Source: Oceanobacillus alkalisoli (GTDB lineage: Bacteria > Bacillota > Bacilli > Bacillales > Amphibacillaceae). From it: 64,000 nucleotides of DNA. The notes beneath the pieces are model-generated. The model was given only the letters and a program-made list of their open reading frames with translations, did not search any database and had not been told where the DNA came from. Below, piece after piece: positions 63,557 through 64,000 of the stretch. Where the stretch lies: contig NZ_JAKGBW010000018.1 of NCBI RefSeq assembly GCF_021556485.1, positions 1 to 64,000 of the forward strand, given 5' to 3'. Numbering within the stretch: the stretch's first letter is position 1; each line of letters starts with the position of its first letter. A program made the translations under genes and the position numbers.

Positions 63557-64000
63557 ATGAAAAGTATAAAAGCGTGGACAATTATTTTATTTATAGGCGT
63601 TTTGTTGATTGGGTGCTCATCACCGGGTGAAAGGAATAGTAACACAGATGAATCGAATGAAAGTATTACTGTCTATACAACGGTGTATCCACTGCAATAC
63701 ATTGTAGAGGAAATTGGCGGGGACACAGTTACCGCCAATTCGGTCTTCCCGCCCGGTGTTGATGGTCATATGTATGAACCGACATCAAAAGAAATGACTG
63801 ATTTTGCTGCTAGTGATGCTTTCATTTACATTGGAGCGGGAATGGAAGGCTTTGCAGATAGTGTTTCGGAAGCGCTGGAATCAGAAGACGTAGCCTTGAT
63901 TGAAATGGGGCAACATGAGGAGCTTTTCCAAAAAGGTAATCATGAAAATTCGGAGCATGTCCACGAGAGTGAACAGACAATCGAAATCCAAGGATTGGCT
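63557..64000 (+). CDS. znuA: Zinc ABC transporter substrate-binding lipoprotein, partial (ZnuA/AdcA)
   Basis: The first 148 codons of a gene that runs off the window. It starts at an ATG after AAGGAGG, with a lipobox LIGC (Cys near 20). The cluster-9 binding-protein pattern follows: YTTVYPLQYIVEEIGGD and FPPGVDGHMYEPTSKEM with the first metal-binding His. A His/Glu-rich loop (HEELFQKGNHENSEHVHESE) begins near the end, as in zinc-specific members. Zur boxes upstream support zinc over manganese. Confidence 0.88.
   Translation, partial: MKSIKAWTIILFIGVLLIGCSSPGERNSNTDESNESITVYTTVYPLQYIVEEIGGDTVTANSVFPPGVDGHMYEPTSKEMTDFAASDAFIYIGAGMEGFADSVSEALESEDVALIEMGQHEELFQKGNHENSEHVHESEQTIEIQGLA

Overview
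The window looks like part of a Bacillaceae chromosome (endospore-forming Firmicute). I could run no searches, so a genus cannot be fixed; the repeats and protein styles suggest the Oceanobacillus/Virgibacillus/Lentibacillus group, and that is a weak inference. Evidence for a spore former is direct: spoIIE, spoVT, spoVG, fin, yabG, sspF, yabP and yabQ are present, with promoter-like sequences fitting sigma-F, sigma-G, sigma-H and sigma-K.

Region 1 (about 1-36.8 kb, nearly all on the minus strand) is the origin-proximal block known from Bacillus subtilis, shown reversed. From high to low coordinates it reads yabG, veg, sspF, ispE, purR, spoVG, (mdh), glmU, prs, ctc, pth, fin, mfd, spoVT, yabM, yabN, rqcP, yabP, yabQ, divIC, yabR, tRNA-Met, spoIIE, yabS, yabT, tilS, hpt, ftsH, coaX, hslO, yacD, cysK, folP, folB, folK, lysS. 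At the left edge tandem promoters and a boxA point out of the window, where an rRNA operon should begin. Compared with B. subtilis the block lacks ridA/yabJ, pabB-pabA-pabC, yazB-dusB and the tRNA-Glu, and it has gained a malate dehydrogenase gene and several palindromic repeats.

Region 2 (about 36.8-54.9 kb) is a mosaic of small accessory units. It begins with a membrane esterase and a beheaded Lrp regulator. A sulfide/persulfide unit follows (a CstR-type repressor divergent from a CoA-disulfide reductase-rhodanese fusion plus a glutaredoxin), with operator palindromes inside both promoter spacers. Next come azlCD with an XRE-cupin regulator, an mhqO-type dioxygenase with a MarR regulator, a MerR-controlled ABC exporter, a frameshifted HAD phosphatase, and a Fur-controlled iron or haem uptake operon that includes an ankyrin protein and an HmoA-like monooxygenase. 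An NADPH dehydrogenase, a small SDR protein and a ruined GNAT gene close the region.

Region 3 (about 55.3-62.8 kb, plus strand) is a mannitol PTS operon, mtlA-mtlR-mtlF-mtlD, ending in ptsI. The MtlA protein carries two almost identical IIB domains in tandem, and a 243-bp repeat element lies between mtlR and mtlF. The window ends with a small lipoprotein gene and the start of a zinc-uptake lipoprotein gene with two Zur-like boxes.

Three families of non-coding palindromic repeats are scattered through the window. Family A (four copies, about 112-117 bp, 15-bp terminal inverted repeats, flanked by 4-5 bp direct repeats) behaves like a MITE. Family B (three copies) shares a core of about 45 bp inside long stems and clusters behind the tRNA. 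Family C (two copies, ends GTTCAAAAAG) lies between pth and ctc and inside the mtl operon.
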